A DNA stretch of 64,000 nucleotides from Micromonospora terminaliae (GCF_009671205.1 NZ_CP045309.1:372001-436000); one strand, 5' to 3'. Positions 17,446-26,778 are shown, counted from the first letter of the stretch. The notes: generated by a model not told the origin, from the letters alone. Made by a program: numbers and translations.

Positions 17446-18144
17446 ATGGCCGAGACTGAGAACGCCCCCGGAGCCCAGGAGTTCATCCCGCCGCAGGCGG
17501 ACACCATCGACGAGCTGCGCGACGCCGCGGCCGGCTGCCGGGGCTGCGAGCTCTACCGGGACGCCTCTCAGACGGTGTTCGGCCGGGGCGACGAGAGCGC
17601 CCGGGTGGTCTTCGTCGGGGAGCAGCCGGGCGACATGGAGGACCAGAAGGGGCTGCCGTTCGTCGGCCCGGCCGGCCGGCTGTTGCGCAAGGCCGTGGAC
17701 GACGCCGGCATCGACCCCGGCCACATCTACCTCACCAACGCCGTGAAGCACTTCCGCTTCGAACTGCGCGGTAAGCGGCGGATCCACCAGACGCCCGACC
17801 GGGTGCACATCACCGCCTGCCGGCCGTGGCTGGTGGCCGAGTTCGCCCGGCTGCACCCGGAGATCGTGGTGGTGCTCGGCGCCACCGCCGCCAAGGCCCT
17901 GCTCGGCCCGGCCTTCCGGGTGACGAAGCAGCGCGGCGAGCTGCTGCCCTGGCCGGCCGCCGCCCAGCACCCGGAGGACTTCGCCCGGGTCCCGGTCGAC
18001 AACACCGGAAAGGTCGCCGACGCACCGGACGCCCGGCTGCTGGCCACCATCCACCCCTCCGCGGTGCTGCGCGCCGACAACCAGGACGTCGCGTACGACG
18101 GGCTCGTGAAGGACCTGAAGGTGGCCGCCCGCGCCCTGCGCTAG
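17446..18144 (+). CDS. udgX: UdgX-type uracil-DNA glycosylase (uracil-DNA cross-linking)
   Basis: A 232-aa protein of the UDG superfamily. Visible are an N-terminal CxxC (Cys31, Cys34) of the Fe-S cluster, motif A GEQPGD (58-63), the UdgX-specific loop KRRIH (110-114) and the C-terminal motif HPSAVLR. In Mycobacterium smegmatis UdgX, the histidine of KRRIH forms a covalent bond with the abasic site after uracil release, so the enzyme stays attached to DNA. The same residue is His114 here. The start is fixed by the TATA-like -10 box just upstream. It converges with the PCD-VOC gene; the two stop codons share the tetranucleotide CTAG (18141-18144). Confidence 0.92.
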   Translation: MAETENAPGAQEFIPPQADTIDELRDAAAGCRGCELYRDASQTVFGRGDESARVVFVGEQPGDMEDQKGLPFVGPAGRLLRKAVDDAGIDPGHIYLTNAVKHFRFELRGKRRIHQTPDRVHITACRPWLVAEFARLHPEIVVVLGATAAKALLGPAFRVTKQRGELLPWPAAAQHPEDFARVPVDNTGKVADAPDARLLATIHPSAVLRADNQDVAYDGLVKDLKVAARALR

Positions 18145-18794
18145 TCGCGGCCCTGCCAGGTGCAGAGGCAGACCCGGTTGCCGTCGGAGTCGGCGAGCAC
18201 CCAGAAGTGCGGCGCCGCCGCATCGCCGACCAGCGTCCCGCCGGCGGCCAGCGCGGCCTCGATGCGCGATGCCACCTCCACCGGGTCCACCCACACGTCG
18301 GGGTGCCAACGCTGGCGGGGCTCCTCGCGGCCGGACTCCTGGAACCACACCGTGGGCAGCGCGCCGGCCGGATCCCGCACCTCGTCACCGAACCCGGGAC
18401 CGGCCAGGTGCTCCCCGGCCAGCACCGCCCGCCAGAACGGCAGCACGGCGGCGAAGTCGGGGCTGTCCAGGGCGAGTTCGAGCCGGGACACGCCGGTGTG
18501 CGCCGGCGACAGGCCGGCCTCGGCCGCGAGCGCGGAGATGGCCCGGGCCAGCCGGACGTCGCGGTCGGTGACCCCGCGCGCGTCGTGCGACCAGAGCCGC
18601 ACGTCGACGTGGGTGTAGCGCAGGTCCAGGTCGGGATGGTGGTCCCGCCGCTCGGCCTCCGCGCCGATGGCGTCCACGAGGGACAGCCCGGCCGCGAAGT
18701 CCGGCGTACGGATGCGGGTGTGCAGGGCACCCAGCAGGTAGGTCCAGCCGTCCAGTTGCTCGTCGGCGATCTGTTCTCCGGTCAGCGTGGTCAT
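18141..18794 (-). CDS. Fusion: pterin-4a-carbinolamine dehydratase-like + VOC (glyoxalase-fold) domain
   Basis: A 217-aa protein. Residues about 5-95 match pterin-4a-carbinolamine dehydratase (PhhB/DCoH) with its metal-free catalytic signature: RRDHHPDLDLRYTHVDVRL (18657-18601) and DRDVRLARAI. Residues about 105-217 are a VOC-fold domain (SRLELALDSPDFAAVLPFW and a closing HFWVLADSDGNRVCLC). PCD recycles the 4a-hydroxypterin formed by aromatic amino acid hydroxylases. In many actinobacterial fusions of this type the hydroxylase partner is unclear, so the role is open. ATG 18794 starts the PCD domain directly. It is divergent from the GNAT gene, with 94 bp between. Confidence 0.85.
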   Translation of the reverse strand: MTTLTGEQIADEQLDGWTYLLGALHTRIRTPDFAAGLSLVDAIGAEAERRDHHPDLDLRYTHVDVRLWSHDARGVTDRDVRLARAISALAAEAGLSPAHTGVSRLELALDSPDFAAVLPFWRAVLAGEHLAGPGFGDEVRDPAGALPTVWFQESGREEPRQRWHPDVWVDPVEVASRIEAALAAGGTLVGDAAAPHFWVLADSDGNRVCLCTWQGRD

Positions 18795-18875
18795 CCCGCC
18801 ATGCTGGCGTACCCCGCCGGAACGGACCAGCCCGACGGCAGCGAAATGGACCTGCACGATGCCGGCCGGCGGCCC

Positions 18876-18881
18876 TAGCGT
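18876..18881 (+). promoter_or_regulatory. TAGCGT -10 box of the GNAT gene
   Basis: TAGCGT lies 7 bases before ATG 18889 and there is no Shine-Dalgarno sequence, consistent with a leaderless transcript. The hexamer is identical to the one before recA (26796). Confidence 0.45.
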
Positions 18882-18888
18882 CGAGGGC

Positions 18889-19626
18889 ATGACGAGTGAT
18901 CTTGAGCTGTCCGTCCGGAACGCCGCCGCCATGTGGACGGCGCTCGCCGAGAGCCGCGGGCACCGGCTGCTGCGCCGGCCGGGATTCCTCGCCGTGCTGG
19001 GCGACGCGCCCGCCGGGCTGCGGATCCTTCTGCGCGACCCGGACCCGTCCCCGGACGACCGGGCCGCGCTGGCCGCGCTGGTCCGCGGGCGGACCGGTCC
19101 GGTCGTCGTCGAGGACCAGTACGCGTGCCTCGACCTCGCCGACCTCGGCCTGACCCCGCGCACCCTGCCGGTGATGATCCGCCGCCCCGGGCCGGTGCCC
19201 GACCCGTCGCTGCCGGTCACCCCGGTCGAGCACGACCACCAACTGGCCGTCGCCGAGGACGTGGTGGTGCACGCCTTCCCGCTGGAGCCGTTCCAGCCCT
19301 ACCGCCCGGGGCAGGCGTTCCCGCGCGCCCTGCTGGACCGGCCGGAGGTTCGGTTCTTCCTGGTCCACCGGGACGTCGCCGGCGCCACCGGGCCGGCTGC
19401 CACGCCGGCCGGGGCCTGCCTGACCGTCCGGGACGAGGGCGTCGGCCTCTACTGGATGACCAGCCTGCCCGCGCACCGCTCGCAGGGCGTGGGCCGCGCC
19501 CTGCTGCACGGCGTGCTCGCCCGGTTCGGCGACGCCCCCATGACGCTCACCGCAGCCCGCGCCGGCCGCCCGCTCTACGACTCGCTCGGCTTCATTCCGG
19601 TGGCCGACGCCACCTGGTGGGGCTGA
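18889..19626 (+). CDS. GNAT-family N-acetyltransferase
   Basis: A 245-aa protein. The C-terminal half (about residues 105-240) carries the GNAT acetyl-CoA-binding motif A in a RSQGVGRALLHGVL context and a closing LYDSLGFIPV strand typical of motif B. The N-terminal 100 residues form an extra domain (RGHRLLRRPGFLAVLGDAPAG) seen in some actinobacterial GNATs that may shape the acceptor site. The substrate is not predictable. ATG 18889 is supported by a -10 box 7 bases upstream. A strong bidirectional hairpin (19627-19654) separates it from potC. Confidence 0.85.
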   Translation: MTSDLELSVRNAAAMWTALAESRGHRLLRRPGFLAVLGDAPAGLRILLRDPDPSPDDRAALAALVRGRTGPVVVEDQYACLDLADLGLTPRTLPVMIRRPGPVPDPSLPVTPVEHDHQLAVAEDVVVHAFPLEPFQPYRPGQAFPRALLDRPEVRFFLVHRDVAGATGPAATPAGACLTVRDEGVGLYWMTSLPAHRSQGVGRALLHGVLARFGDAPMTLTAARAGRPLYDSLGFIPVADATWWG

Positions 19627-19654
19627 GCCGCCCGCACCGGGGAGCGTGGGCGGC
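19627..19654. terminator. Bidirectional terminator between GNAT gene and potC
   Basis: GCCGCCC (19627-19633) pairs with GGGCGGC (19648-19654), extended inward by two pairs, starting at the GNAT stop. It serves the two convergent units. Confidence 0.65.
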
Positions 19655-19663
19655 GGCGGGCGC

Positions 19664-20476
19664 TCAGAGGCGGCCGCCGCTGGCCGTGTCGGAGAGCCGC
19701 TGGGCCAGGTAGATCGGCACCACCGAGGCGACGATGAGCACGGCGGCCACCACGTTGATGACCGGCGCCTGGTTCGGCCGGAACAGGTTGCTGAAGATCC
19801 AGATCGGCAGGGTCTGCACGCCCGGACCGGCGGTGAACGTGGTGACGATGATCTCGTCGAAGGAGAGCCCGAACGCCAGCAGCGCGCCGGCCAGCAGCGC
19901 CGAGCGCAGCACCGGGAACGTCACGTACCGGAAGGTCTGCCAGCCGTCGGCGCCCAGGTCGGCCGACGCCTCCTGGAGGTTGCCGCCCGACCGGCGCAGC
20001 CGGGCCAGCACGTTGTTGTAGACGACGACCACGCAGAACGTCGCGTGCCCGACGATGACCGAGAAGAGCCCCTTGCCGACGCCGAGCGGCGCCATCACCG
20101 AGCGGAACGCGGTGTCCAGGGCGATGCCGGTGACGATGCCAGGGAGCGCGATCGGCAGCACGACCAGCAGCGACACGGTCTCCCGACCGAAGAACCGGTA
20201 CCGCTGCACGGCGAAGGCGACCAGGGAACCGAGCAGCAGCGCGACGCCGGTCGCACCCAGCCCGGCCTGGACCGACGTCCACAGCGCCTCCCGGGCGCCC
20301 GCGTTCTCCCCGGCGCGTACCCACCACTCGGTGGTCCAGCGGGGCGGGGGCCAGGCGAACGTGCGGTCGGCGTTGAACGAGTTGACCAGCACGATGGAGA
20401 GCGGCAGGTAGATGAAGGCCAGGCCGAGCGCCATCGCCCCGCGCAGCAGCCAGCGCGCCGACCGGGAGAGCGTCAC
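19664..20476 (-). CDS. potC: Polyamine-type ABC transporter permease (PotC-like)
   Basis: A 270-aa inner-membrane permease with six predicted helices and the ABC permease EAA loop (EASADLGADGWQTFRYVTFP, 19974-19915). This is the PotC/YdcV branch: N-terminal helix, then VLVNSFN. The GTG start overlaps the potB stop by GTGA. It is the last gene of the potA-potD-potB-potC operon, so the stoichiometry would be one PotB with one PotC over a PotA dimer. The preferred polyamine cannot be read from the permease. Confidence 0.92.
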   Translation of the reverse strand: MTLSRSARWLLRGAMALGLAFIYLPLSIVLVNSFNADRTFAWPPPRWTTEWWVRAGENAGAREALWTSVQAGLGATGVALLLGSLVAFAVQRYRFFGRETVSLLVVLPIALPGIVTGIALDTAFRSVMAPLGVGKGLFSVIVGHATFCVVVVYNNVLARLRRSGGNLQEASADLGADGWQTFRYVTFPVLRSALLAGALLAFGLSFDEIIVTTFTAGPGVQTLPIWIFSNLFRPNQAPVINVVAAVLIVASVVPIYLAQRLSDTASGGRL

Positions 20477-21387
20477 AACTCCTCCAGGGCCCCGGACCGC
20501 CGTACGGCGACCAGGTAGACGACCATGATCAGGACCGGGATGGTGGCCAGCGCGGCGGCGAACGGCAGGTTGTTCGCCGCCCCGATGTTGACGTAGACGA
20601 GGTTGCCGATGAGCTGCGTCTTGCCGCCCACGATCTGCACGGTGATGTAGTCACCCAGCGAGAGCGAGAAGGTGAAGATCGAGCCGGCGATCACCGACGG
20701 GACCACCACCGGCAGCACCACGGCGCGGAACGTCCGGCCCGCCCGGGCGCCGAGGTCGGCCGACGCCTCCAGCAGCGAGTCGGGCAGCCGCTCCAGGCCC
20801 GCGTAGATCGGCAGGATCATGTACGGCAGCCAGAGGTAGGCCAGCACCAGTACGGTCGCGCCCAGCCCGTACCCCGGGCCGCTGCCCGGCCCGCCGAACA
20901 GCCAGTCCACCGGCCCGCCGTTGGCCAGCAGCACCCGCCAGGCGTACGCCTTGACCAGGTAGCTGGCCCAGAGCGGGGTGAGGATGGCGACCACCAGCCA
21001 GCGTCGGTGGCGGGGCTTGGCGACCTTCGCCATGTAGAAGGCCATCGGCAGGGCGATCAGGGTGTCGATCACGGTCACCCCGGCGGCCACGCCGACGCTG
21101 CGCAGCGCGACCGTCCGGTAGACCTCGTCGGTGACGATGGTGCGGAAGTTGTCCAGCGTGGGCTGGCGGACGACCTCCCCGGTGAACCCGTTGACCGTCC
21201 AGAGTGCCGAGACGAACAGCACGGCCAGCGAACCCAGGTAGGCGATCACCAGCCAGAACAGCGGCGCGGTGAGCAGGGCGGCGAGGCGTACCCCGGCGTG
21301 CCGGTGCAGCCAGGCCGAGAGCCGGCGGACCGGCCCGCGGAGGGCGGTGGTGCCGCCCGCGGGCCGGTCGAGCGTGGAGGTGGCCAC
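20473..21387 (-). CDS. potB: Polyamine-type ABC transporter permease (PotB-like)
   Basis: A 304-aa permease with six helices, a long cytoplasmic N-terminal stretch of about 35 residues and the EAA loop (EASADLGARAGRTFRAVVLP, 20774-20715). The GTG start at 21387 lies two bases beyond the potD stop. Its own stop overlaps potC (GTGA), so the two permeases are translated together. Pairing with a PotD-type binding protein and PotA ATPase supports import of spermidine, putrescine or a related cation. Confidence 0.92.
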   Translation of the reverse strand: MATSTLDRPAGGTTALRGPVRRLSAWLHRHAGVRLAALLTAPLFWLVIAYLGSLAVLFVSALWTVNGFTGEVVRQPTLDNFRTIVTDEVYRTVALRSVGVAAGVTVIDTLIALPMAFYMAKVAKPRHRRWLVVAILTPLWASYLVKAYAWRVLLANGGPVDWLFGGPGSGPGYGLGATVLVLAYLWLPYMILPIYAGLERLPDSLLEASADLGARAGRTFRAVVLPVVVPSVIAGSIFTFSLSLGDYITVQIVGGKTQLIGNLVYVNIGAANNLPFAAALATIPVLIMVVYLVAVRRSGALEEL

Positions 21388-21388
21388 C

Positions 21389-22588
21389 TCAGCCCTTGAT
21401 CGTCGTCCAGGCCTGGGTCCAGGCCGCGTAGTCCTTGCACTTCACGTCGGTACGCCCGTCCAGGCACTGCTGCACCGGGGTGTTCCAGTACCAGACCTTC
21501 TCGAAGTAGGACTCGTCCTCGGCGTGGTACGTCGCGCAGTGGTTCTTGTCGGCGGTCTCGGCGCAGGACAGCTTGTTGGACGGCGCCTCACCGAACCACT
21601 CGGCGACCGCCGCGTTGGCCTTCGGCGAGATGATGTGGTCCATCCAGCGGTACGCGCAGTTCGGGTGCTTCGCCTTGGCGGAGACCATCCAGGTGTCGGA
21701 CCAGCCGGTCGCCCCCTCCTCGGGCAGGATCGCCTCGACCGGGGCCTTGTCGGCGGTGGCCAGATTGGCGATGACCTGCCAGGTGGTGCCGAGCACCGAG
21801 TTGCCGGCCTTGAAGGCCTGCACCTCCTTGGTGTAGTCCGACCAGTACTCGCCGATCTGCTCGTTCTGCTTCTTCAGCAGGTCGACGGCGGCGGCGAACT
21901 GCTTGTCGTCCAGCGCGTACGGGTTCTTGATGCCCAGTTCCGGCTGGTGCTTCATCAGGTACAGCGCCGCGTCGGCGAGGTAGATAGGCGAGTCGTACGC
22001 GGTGATCTTCCCCTTGTAGGGCGAGTTCGCGTCGAACACCGCGCCCCACGAGGTCGGGGCGGGCTTGACCACGTCGGTGCGGTACATCAGCAGGTTCGCG
22101 CCGCGCCCGTGCGGGACGCCGTAGGCCACCCCGTCGACGGAGTTCCACTGCTTCAGCTTGAGCCCGTCGAAGACGTCCTTGTAGTTGCTGATCAGGTCGG
22201 TGTTCACCGGGGCGACGTCGCCCCCGTAGATCAGCCGCAGCGAGGCGTCCCCGGAGGCGGAGACCACGTCGTACTCGCCGGTCTTCATCAGGGTCACCAT
22301 CTCGTCGGAGGTGCCGGCGACCTTGACGTTGACCTGGCAGCCCGTCTGCTTCTCGAAGTCGGTGACCCAGTCCACCTTCGGATCGGTGGAGCCGTCCTCC
22401 ACGTACCCGGCCCAGGCGACGACGTTGACCTGTCCCTCGCCGGCGCCCAGCGCCGCGAGCTTGTCGATCCTGGGCGGCTTGATGCCGCCCGGGCCGGAGC
22501 CGCCGGTGGCCGTGCCGCCGTCGCCGCAGCCGGTCAGGGCGAGCAGGCCGACCGCGGCGAGCGCGGTGAGGTTTCTACCGGTACGCAT
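21389..22588 (-). CDS. potD: Polyamine-type ABC transporter substrate-binding lipoprotein (PotD-like)
   Basis: A 399-aa lipoprotein. The signal peptide has the lipobox LTGC (Cys21), followed by a Gly/Ser/Thr-rich linker. The mature domain has the PotD/PotF fold landmarks [30 protein letters not shown] and the closing [20 protein letters not shown] (21688-21629). ATG 22588 is chosen because AAGGAGAG lies 8 bases upstream; two earlier in-frame ATGs would extend the signal peptide into potA. The gene begins inside the last codons of potA (14-bp overlap). Several extra cysteines near the C-terminus ([14 protein letters not shown]) may form disulphides. Confidence 0.92.
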   Translation of the reverse strand: MRTGRNLTALAAVGLLALTGCGDGGTATGGSGPGGIKPPRIDKLAALGAGEGQVNVVAWAGYVEDGSTDPKVDWVTDFEKQTGCQVNVKVAGTSDEMVTLMKTGEYDVVSASGDASLRLIYGGDVAPVNTDLISNYKDVFDGLKLKQWNSVDGVAYGVPHGRGANLLMYRTDVVKPAPTSWGAVFDANSPYKGKITAYDSPIYLADAALYLMKHQPELGIKNPYALDDKQFAAAVDLLKKQNEQIGEYWSDYTKEVQAFKAGNSVLGTTWQVIANLATADKAPVEAILPEEGATGWSDTWMVSAKAKHPNCAYRWMDHIISPKANAAVAEWFGEAPSNKLSCAETADKNHCATYHAEDESYFEKVWYWNTPVQQCLDGRTDVKCKDYAAWTQAWTTIKG

Positions 22589-23711
22589 TAGCGCTCTCCT
22601 TCGCAAGGGGGGTCGGTACGGCGGGGACAGGTACGGCCACGGCGTGCTCGGTGCGCCACGCCAGGCGGACCGGGGTGCCGCGCAGTGCCGCCACGTCGGC
22701 CGAGGAGGTGGTCAGGTTCTGTTGCGTCACGACCAGCCGGGCGCCGGCGTCGAGGTCGACGACGAACCGGGTGCTCGCCCCGGCGTAGACGACCTCGGCC
22801 ACCCTGCCGGTGGCCGACGTCTCCTCGTCGGTGGCCGTCGACAACTCCAGCTCGGGCGCGTCTGACGCCGCGCCGCGACCTGGAGCCGTCGGTTGGCCCA
22901 CGAGCCGGATCTTCTCCGGCCGGATGGAGAAGGTGCCGTCGCGGCCGAGCACCGAGCGGGCCACGTCGCCACTGAGCAGGTTGGATGTGCCGACGAAGCC
23001 GGCGACGAACGGGGTGGCGGGCCGCTCGTAGACCTCGGCGGGCGTACCCACCTGGGCGATCCGGCCGTTCTCGAAGACCGCCACCCGGTCGCTCATGGTG
23101 AGCGCCTCCTCCTGGTCGTGGGTGACGAAGACGAAGGTGATGCCCACCTCCCGCTGGAGCGCCTTCAACTCCACCTGCATCTGCTCGCGCAGCTTCAGGT
23201 CCAGCGCGCCGAGCGGTTCGTCGAGCAGGAGCACCTTCGGCCGGACGACCAGCGCGCGGGCCAGGGCCACCCGCTGCCGTTGCCCGCCGGAGAGCGCGGC
23301 CGGTCGCCGGTCGGCCAGACCGTCGAGCCGTACGCCCCGCAGCGCCTCCGTGGCCCGGGCCCGGCGCTCGGCGCGGCCCACCTTGCGCACCCGCAGCCCG
23401 TACTCGACGTTCTGCTGCACGGTCATGTGCGGGAACAGCGCGTAGTCCTGGAAGACGGTGTTGACGTCCCGCTCGAACGGGGCCAGCCGGGTGACGTCAC
23501 GCCCGCCGAGCAGCACCCTTCCGGCGGTCGGCGGCTCGAACCCGGCGATCATGCGGAGCACCGTCGTCTTGCCCGAGCCGGACGGCCCGAGCATCGAGAA
23601 GAACTCGCCGTCGGCGATGTCCAGATCGACGCCGGCCACCGCCTCCACCGCGCCGAACGACTTGCACAGTCCGCGGAGGGAGACGGCGGGGGTGGCGGAC
23701 CCGGCTGACAT
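22575..23711 (-). CDS. potA: Polyamine-type ABC transporter ATP-binding protein (PotA-like)
   Basis: A 378-aa ABC ATPase. Walker A GPSGSGKT (42-49), signature LSGGQRQR and Walker [12 protein letters not shown] are all intact, and a C-terminal TOBE-type regulatory domain runs from about residue 270. ATG 23711 is preceded by GAGGAG. As first gene of the operon it carries the promoter region. The upstream stretch contains GTTAACGTT near 23732, but no clear operator. It energises import through PotB/PotC. Confidence 0.93.
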   Translation of the reverse strand: MSAGSATPAVSLRGLCKSFGAVEAVAGVDLDIADGEFFSMLGPSGSGKTTVLRMIAGFEPPTAGRVLLGGRDVTRLAPFERDVNTVFQDYALFPHMTVQQNVEYGLRVRKVGRAERRARATEALRGVRLDGLADRRPAALSGGQRQRVALARALVVRPKVLLLDEPLGALDLKLREQMQVELKALQREVGITFVFVTHDQEEALTMSDRVAVFENGRIAQVGTPAEVYERPATPFVAGFVGTSNLLSGDVARSVLGRDGTFSIRPEKIRLVGQPTAPGRGAASDAPELELSTATDEETSATGRVAEVVYAGASTRFVVDLDAGARLVVTQQNLTTSSADVAALRGTPVRLAWRTEHAVAVPVPAVPTPLAKESANAYR

Positions 23712-23877
23712 GGGCGCTCCTCAGTCCTACGGTTAACGTTGCGCCAGCGGACCAGAGTCCACGGAAATCGTGCCGTGAGAATAGAGCCGCGACGGATAGC
23801 GTCGTCAAGAGCTGATGGCGGTTTGCCTTGCCGGACGCCCCTTCCCGGCGGCCGCCCCGGCGGGCACACTCGTCGCC

Positions 23878-25020
23878 ATGGAGCAGCATCTCTACGAACC
23901 CGTCCACCAGGAATTCCGGGACCTGTGCCGCCAGTTCCTCACCCGGGAGGCCGTGCCGCACCACGAGCGCTGGGAGGCCGACGGGATCGTCGACCGCGAG
24001 GTGTGGCGCCGGGCGGGCGCGGCCGGGCTGCTCGGCATGGACGTGGACCCCGAGCACGGCGGCGGCGGGCAGCGCGACTTCCGGTTCAACGCCGTGCTCG
24101 ACGAGGAGATTATCGCGGCCGGCTGCACCGGGCTGGGCTTCGGGCTGCACAACGACGTGGTGGCCCCGTACCTGACCGAGCTGACCACCGACGACCAGCG
24201 CAAGCGCTGGCTCCCGGGCTTCTGCTCCGGCGACCTGGTCACCGCCATCGCGATGAGCGAGCCGGGCGCGGGCAGCGACCTGGCCGGCATCCGCACGAGC
24301 GCGGTACGCGACGGCGACAGCTGGGTGCTCAACGGGCAGAAGACGTTCATCACCAACGGCGAGCTGGCCGACCTCGTGGTGGTGGTCGCCAAGACCGCCC
24401 CCGACCAGGGCGCGCACGGCGTGAGCCTCATCGTGGTGGAGACCGGCACGCCCGGCTTCGGCCGGGGCCGGCGACTGGCCAAGGTCGGCCTCAAGGCCAA
24501 CGACACCGCCGAGCTGTTCTTCGACGACTGCCGGGTGCCGGCGGAGAACCTCATCGGCACCGAGAACCACGGCTTCTACCACCTCATGGCCAACCTGCCG
24601 CGGGAGCGGCTGAGCATCGCGGTGGCCGCGGTGGCCGCGGCGGAGAAGCTGCTCGCGCTCACCCTCGACTACGCCCGCTCGCGGGAGGCGTTCGGCCGGC
24701 CGATCGGGCGGTTCCAGCACAACCGGTTCCTCCTGGCCGAGCTGGACACCGAGGTCACCATCGCGCGGACCTTCGTGAACCACTGCGTGGCCGAGTACAA
24801 CGCCGGCCGGCTCTCGGTGACCGACGCGGCCAAGGCCAAGTGGTGGACCACCGAGCTGCAGAACAAGGTGGCCGACCGCTGCGTGCAGCTGCACGGCGGC
24901 TACGGCTTCATGCTGGAGTACCCGGTGGCGAAGGCCTGGCTGGACAGCCGGGTCCAGACCATCTACGGCGGCACCACCGAGATCATGAAGGAGATCATCG
25001 GCCGCGGTCTCGGCCTGTAG
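23878..25020 (+). CDS. Acyl-CoA dehydrogenase
   Basis: A 380-aa FAD enzyme that introduces the alpha,beta double bond into acyl-CoA. Both family signatures are present: AMSEPGAGSD (about residues 125-134) and QLHGGYGFMLEYPVAKAWLD (about 337-356). The catalytic-loop glutamate is in YGGTTEIMKEII near the C-terminus. Length is standard. The ATG at 23878 begins the domain cleanly; a -10-like CACACT lies 7 bases before it and no Shine-Dalgarno sequence is seen. Chain-length preference is not readable. No other beta-oxidation gene is adjacent. Confidence 0.92.
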   Translation: MEQHLYEPVHQEFRDLCRQFLTREAVPHHERWEADGIVDREVWRRAGAAGLLGMDVDPEHGGGGQRDFRFNAVLDEEIIAAGCTGLGFGLHNDVVAPYLTELTTDDQRKRWLPGFCSGDLVTAIAMSEPGAGSDLAGIRTSAVRDGDSWVLNGQKTFITNGELADLVVVVAKTAPDQGAHGVSLIVVETGTPGFGRGRRLAKVGLKANDTAELFFDDCRVPAENLIGTENHGFYHLMANLPRERLSIAVAAVAAAEKLLALTLDYARSREAFGRPIGRFQHNRFLLAELDTEVTIARTFVNHCVAEYNAGRLSVTDAAKAKWWTTELQNKVADRCVQLHGGYGFMLEYPVAKAWLDSRVQTIYGGTTEIMKEIIGRGLGL

Positions 25021-25090
25021 CGAAACCGGGTGCGCGCGAGCCGGTCGGGTGCGGGAGGATGGTGACCCCTTACTCCCGGGAGCATCCGCC

Positions 25091-26467
25091 ATGGCCACCG
25101 ACCTGACCGCACCGGCACCGAGCCGGCTCGACGTCGTCCCGATCCAGCGGCGCACCGTCCGGCTGCTCCTCCTCACGCAGATCATCGGCGGCATCGGCGT
25201 CACCATCGGCATCTCGGTCGGCGCGCTGCTCGCCGCCCGGGTCGCCGGCACCGCCCTGGCCGGAGTGGCGCAGAGCGCCGGGGTGGTCGGCGCCGCGCTG
25301 CTCGCCGTACCGGTCACCCGGATCATGACGGCCCGGGGGCGGCGGCCGGGGCTGGTCACCGCGTACCTGGTCGGGTCGGTCGGGGGCGTGCTCGTGGTGG
25401 TCTCCACCGTGCTGCACGTGGTGCCGCTGCTCTTCCTCGGCATGCTGCTCTTCGGCGGGGGGACCGCCGCCAACCTCCAGGCCCGCTACACGGCGGTGGA
25501 CCTGGCCGAGCCGGCCCGCCGGGGGCGACAACTCTCGCTGGTCGTCTGGGCCACCACCATCGGCGCGGTGGCCGCCCCCAACTTCGCCGCGCTCGCCGAC
25601 GCCACCACCCGTGGCTGGGGCCTGCCGGCGCTGGCCGGCCCGTTCGCCTTCAGCGCCGCCGCGTTCGTGCTGGCCGCCGCCGTACTGGCCGCGTTCCTCC
25701 GGCCGGACCCGCTGCTCACCGCGCGCCGGCTGGCGGCGGCCGAGACCCCGGCCGAGCCGGTCGCGGCGCCCGGTGCGCCCGCCCGGCGCCGCGCGGGCAT
25801 GGTGGCGGCCTGGCGCACGGTACGCGAGCGGCCCGCCGCCCGCCTCGGCATCGCCGCCGTGGCCATGGGCCACCTCGTGATGGTCGCCGTCATGTCGATG
25901 ACCCCGGTACGCCTCGGCGAGTCGCACTCCGACGCCGACGTGCTGCGGGTGGTCGGCATCGTGCTCAGCCTGCACATCGCCGGCATGTACGCGCTCTCCC
26001 CGCTGGTCGGCTGGCTCACCGACCGGCTGGGCCGGCGCCCGGTGATCCTCGGCGGGGTGGCCCTGCTGCTGGCCGCCTGTGCGGTCGCCGGCACGGCCGG
26101 ACACCACACCCCGCTGCTCTCGGTGGGTCTGGCCCTGCTCGGGCTGGGCTGGTCGGGCACCATGGTGGCCGGCTCGACCCTGCTGTCCGAGTCGGTGCCG
26201 ACCGCCGACCGGCCGGGTGTGCAGGGCCTGTCCGACCTGGTCATGGGGCTGGCCGGGGCGGGCGCGGCGGCGGCGAGCGGGTTTGTCATGCGGGCCGCGG
26301 GTTATCCGACCCTGACCCTGCTGGCGGCGATCGCGGTGGTGCCGCTGGTGGCGCTAGCGTTGCGTCCGGCGCCGGTCGAGGTGCCGGAGGAACTCGGGCG
26401 TCCGGCGGACGAGGTGCCCGGCAAGCTCGGGCGTCCTTTGGACGACCTGCCCGGCAAGGAGGAGTGA
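25091..26467 (+). CDS. Major facilitator superfamily transporter
   Basis: A 458-aa protein with about 12 hydrophobic helices and an MFS loop in the second half (GWLTDRLGRRPVILGG). The first half lacks a strong conserved loop, so the substrate is unclear; drug or metabolite efflux is the default guess. ATG 25091 has GGGAG about 9 bases upstream. The C-terminal tail holds an 11-residue near-repeat (VPEELGRPADE then VPGKLGRPLDD), encoded by a 33-bp tandem repeat at 26378-26464. It stops three bases before the GTG of the DUF3046 gene, whose Shine-Dalgarno AAGGAGG lies in the last codons here, so the two are co-translated. Confidence 0.88.
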   Translation: MATDLTAPAPSRLDVVPIQRRTVRLLLLTQIIGGIGVTIGISVGALLAARVAGTALAGVAQSAGVVGAALLAVPVTRIMTARGRRPGLVTAYLVGSVGGVLVVVSTVLHVVPLLFLGMLLFGGGTAANLQARYTAVDLAEPARRGRQLSLVVWATTIGAVAAPNFAALADATTRGWGLPALAGPFAFSAAAFVLAAAVLAAFLRPDPLLTARRLAAAETPAEPVAAPGAPARRRAGMVAAWRTVRERPAARLGIAAVAMGHLVMVAVMSMTPVRLGESHSDADVLRVVGIVLSLHIAGMYALSPLVGWLTDRLGRRPVILGGVALLLAACAVAGTAGHHTPLLSVGLALLGLGWSGTMVAGSTLLSESVPTADRPGVQGLSDLVMGLAGAGAAAASGFVMRAAGYPTLTLLAAIAVVPLVALALRPAPVEVPEELGRPADEVPGKLGRPLDDLPGKEE

Positions 26468-26470
26468 CAC

Positions 26471-26671
26471 GTGCGGCTGACCGACTTCTGGGCGCGGCTG
26501 GAGGAGGCGTTCGGGCCGGGCTACGCGACCAGCATCGCCAGCGACCAGGTGCTGTCCCAGCTCGGCGGGCGGACCATCGAGCAGGCCCTCGCCGCGGGGG
26601 TGGAGACGCACGTGGTGTGGCGCGCGGTGGTCGCCGCCTATCCGGACCGGGTGCCCGCACGACTACGCTGA
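26471..26671 (+). CDS. DUF3046 protein (66 aa)
   Basis: A small protein (MRLTDFWARLEEAFGPGYA at the start) of the DUF3046 family, which is commonly found just upstream of recA in actinobacteria. The GTG start is preceded by AAGGAGGAG. The product is acidic-to-neutral and predicted helical, without membrane segments. Its function is unknown. It is separated from recA by about 185 bp that hold the recA promoters, so it belongs to the upstream unit rather than the SOS unit. Confidence 0.85.
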   Translation: MRLTDFWARLEEAFGPGYATSIASDQVLSQLGGRTIEQALAAGVETHVVWRAVVAAYPDRVPARLR

Positions 26672-26708
26672 GCAGCCTTTTCGCCGGTTCCGCGTGTCGC
26701 TTGTCGAG

Positions 26709-26724
26709 TCGTACACCTGTTCGG
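26709..26724. promoter_or_regulatory. LexA-type SOS box upstream of recA
   Basis: TCGTACACCTGTTCGG matches the actinobacterial SOS box TCGAAC-N4-GTTCGA at 10 of 12 positions. It lies between TTGTCG (26701) and TATTGT (26726), so LexA would block that promoter. Confidence 0.75.
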
Positions 26725-26778
26725 CTATTGTCCACAGCGGGGTGCTCGTCCACAGCTCGCGGCCCGTCGGCTGGTTTT

